From W1P20-047 sp051878795 (GTDB taxonomy: Bacteria > Actinomycetota > Coriobacteriia > Coriobacteriales > Eggerthellaceae), in contig JBJEKU010000065.1 in assembly GCA_051878795.1 (NCBI GenBank), positions 1-54,882 of the forward strand: 54,882 bases of DNA, written 5' to 3'. The notes under the pieces are model-generated. The model saw only the letters and a list, made by a program, of their open reading frames with translations, was not told the DNA's origin and made no database searches. Both the position numbers and the translations under genes were made by a program. Shown piece after piece: positions 54,235 to 54,882 of the stretch; the first letter of the stretch is position 1; every line of letters starts with the position of its first letter.

Positions 54235-54882
54235 TTGACAGAAATCGGATATTACCAGCTCTTGAAGCAGCTTCCCCAAATCGATAGGATACTCCGCCTC
54301 CTCGAAGGCGACGAGCGCACGGCAGGCGCGACGCGCAGCCTAATCGTCGAAGAGGCAAGGGCCGCAGTCGACGACGCCAGGAAGGCGATCCTTTCCGGGA
54401 AGCAGCCCGATACCGGCGCTGCCGCGATCGCGGAACGGGCCGCATCGCGCATCGAGCGCGGCATGCGCCCCTCGCTCCGCCGCGTCATCAACGCATCGGG
54501 CGTGATCATCCACACCAATCTGGGCCGCAGCAGCCTGGCCAAGGCGGCGAAGGCCGCCGTCGATGACGTCATGGACGGCTACTGCACCCTGGAATACGAC
54601 ATCGACGCCATGGCGCGCGGCAGCAGGCATTCGCACTGCGAATCCCTCATCTGCCAGATCACGGGCGCCGAGGCGGCGATCGCGGTCAACAACAACGCCG
54701 CCGCCGTGATGATGGTGCTCTCCGAATTCGCGCGCGGGCACGAGGCGGTGGTCTCCCGCGGCGAGCTCATCGAGATCGGCGGGTCCTTCCGCATCCCCGA
54801 CATCATGGACCAGTCCGGCGCCGCCATGGTGGAAGTGGGCACCACCAACAAGACCCATCCGCACGACTACGAGCGCGCCATC
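54235..54882 (+). CDS. selA: L-seryl-tRNA(Sec) selenium transferase SelA, 5' part (cut by window edge)
   Basis: The first 216 codons of SelA are present. SelA converts Ser-tRNA(Sec) to Sec-tRNA(Sec) with selenophosphate, using PLP. Diagnostic segments are RVINASGVIIHTNLGRS, EYDIDAMARGSRHSH, AVNNNAAAVMMVL, VSRGELIEIGGSFRIPDIM and VEVGTTNKTH. The start is TTG at 54235 after CAGGAGACAGCC; no ATG is available nearby. The PLP lysine lies beyond the edge. selD and selC are not seen in the window and may follow. Confidence 0.93.
   Translation, partial: MTEIGYYQLLKQLPQIDRILRLLEGDERTAGATRSLIVEEARAAVDDARKAILSGKQPDTGAAAIAERAASRIERGMRPSLRRVINASGVIIHTNLGRSSLAKAAKAAVDDVMDGYCTLEYDIDAMARGSRHSHCESLICQITGAEAAIAVNNNAAAVMMVLSEFARGHEAVVSRGELIEIGGSFRIPDIMDQSGAAMVEVGTTNKTHPHDYERAI

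Overview
The window is high-GC, densely packed chromosomal DNA of the kind seen in class Coriobacteriia (Actinomycetota), most likely Eggerthellaceae. That placement is an inference from four things: an FMN-type FabK fatty-acid operon ending in a fused AccD-AccA, a secretin-less Flp/Tad pilus locus, formate-tetrahydrofolate ligase, and an anaerobe-type selenium locus with a 2-hydroxyacyl-CoA dehydratase-type Fe-S protein. No insertion sequence, prophage, CRISPR array or rRNA was seen. About 50 protein genes and one tRNA gene (tRNA-Pro, CGG) are supported; the last gene is cut by the window edge.

Layout. (1) 349-8194: a secreted repeat protein with cell-wall-binding repeats faces a minus-strand four-gene surface O-acylation module (SGNH hydrolase, DUF4358, MBOAT, DHHW protein). 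(2) 8478-17195: a minus-strand fatty-acid operon, degV/fakB-like - fabT-like - acpP - fabK - fabD - fabG - fabF - fabZ - accDA, with a MarR-type inverted repeat at its head and a hairpin pair after acpP. (3) 17445-19938: coaX and fhs. (4) 20058-21854: a plus-strand two-component system. (5) 21895-32159: a tightly overlapping minus-strand Flp/Tad operon, cpaB - tadZ - tadA - tadB - tadC - flp - three TadE-like pseudopilins plus one large TadG-like protein - a membrane protein - DUF192 - zinc ribbon. (6) 32357-41059: housekeeping genes cysS, ispF, ispD, clpC (with a CIRCE element), lysS (with an added C-terminal tRNA-binding domain), greA and tRNA-Pro. (7) 41168-44647: two paralogous coiled-coil NlpC/P60 hydrolases, one with a Tat-like and one with a Sec-like signal, divergent from hpf. 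(8) 44936-45787: a RhaD-like aldolase behind a structured leader. (9) 46057-52619: a minus-strand selenium operon, HgdB/DCCP-like Fe-S protein - DUF3343 - yedF - cysteine desulfurase/selenocysteine lyase - DUF3343 - HgdC-type activase - selB. (10) A GT4 glycosyltransferase, then plus-strand selA running off the right edge.

The most interesting part is region 9 with selA. A one-subunit dehydratase-type Fe-S protein and its ATP-dependent activase are interleaved with the selenium delivery and selenocysteine insertion genes. A near-perfect 25-bp palindrome lies in the upstream region. This suggests an Fe-S redox step tied to selenium metabolism, possibly a double-cubane-cluster-type reductase. 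Secondary points of interest are the possible FakB/FabT control of fatty-acid synthesis, the Rossmann-like extension on AccDA, the possible leader RNA before the aldolase, and the paired direct repeats upstream of the Tad operon.
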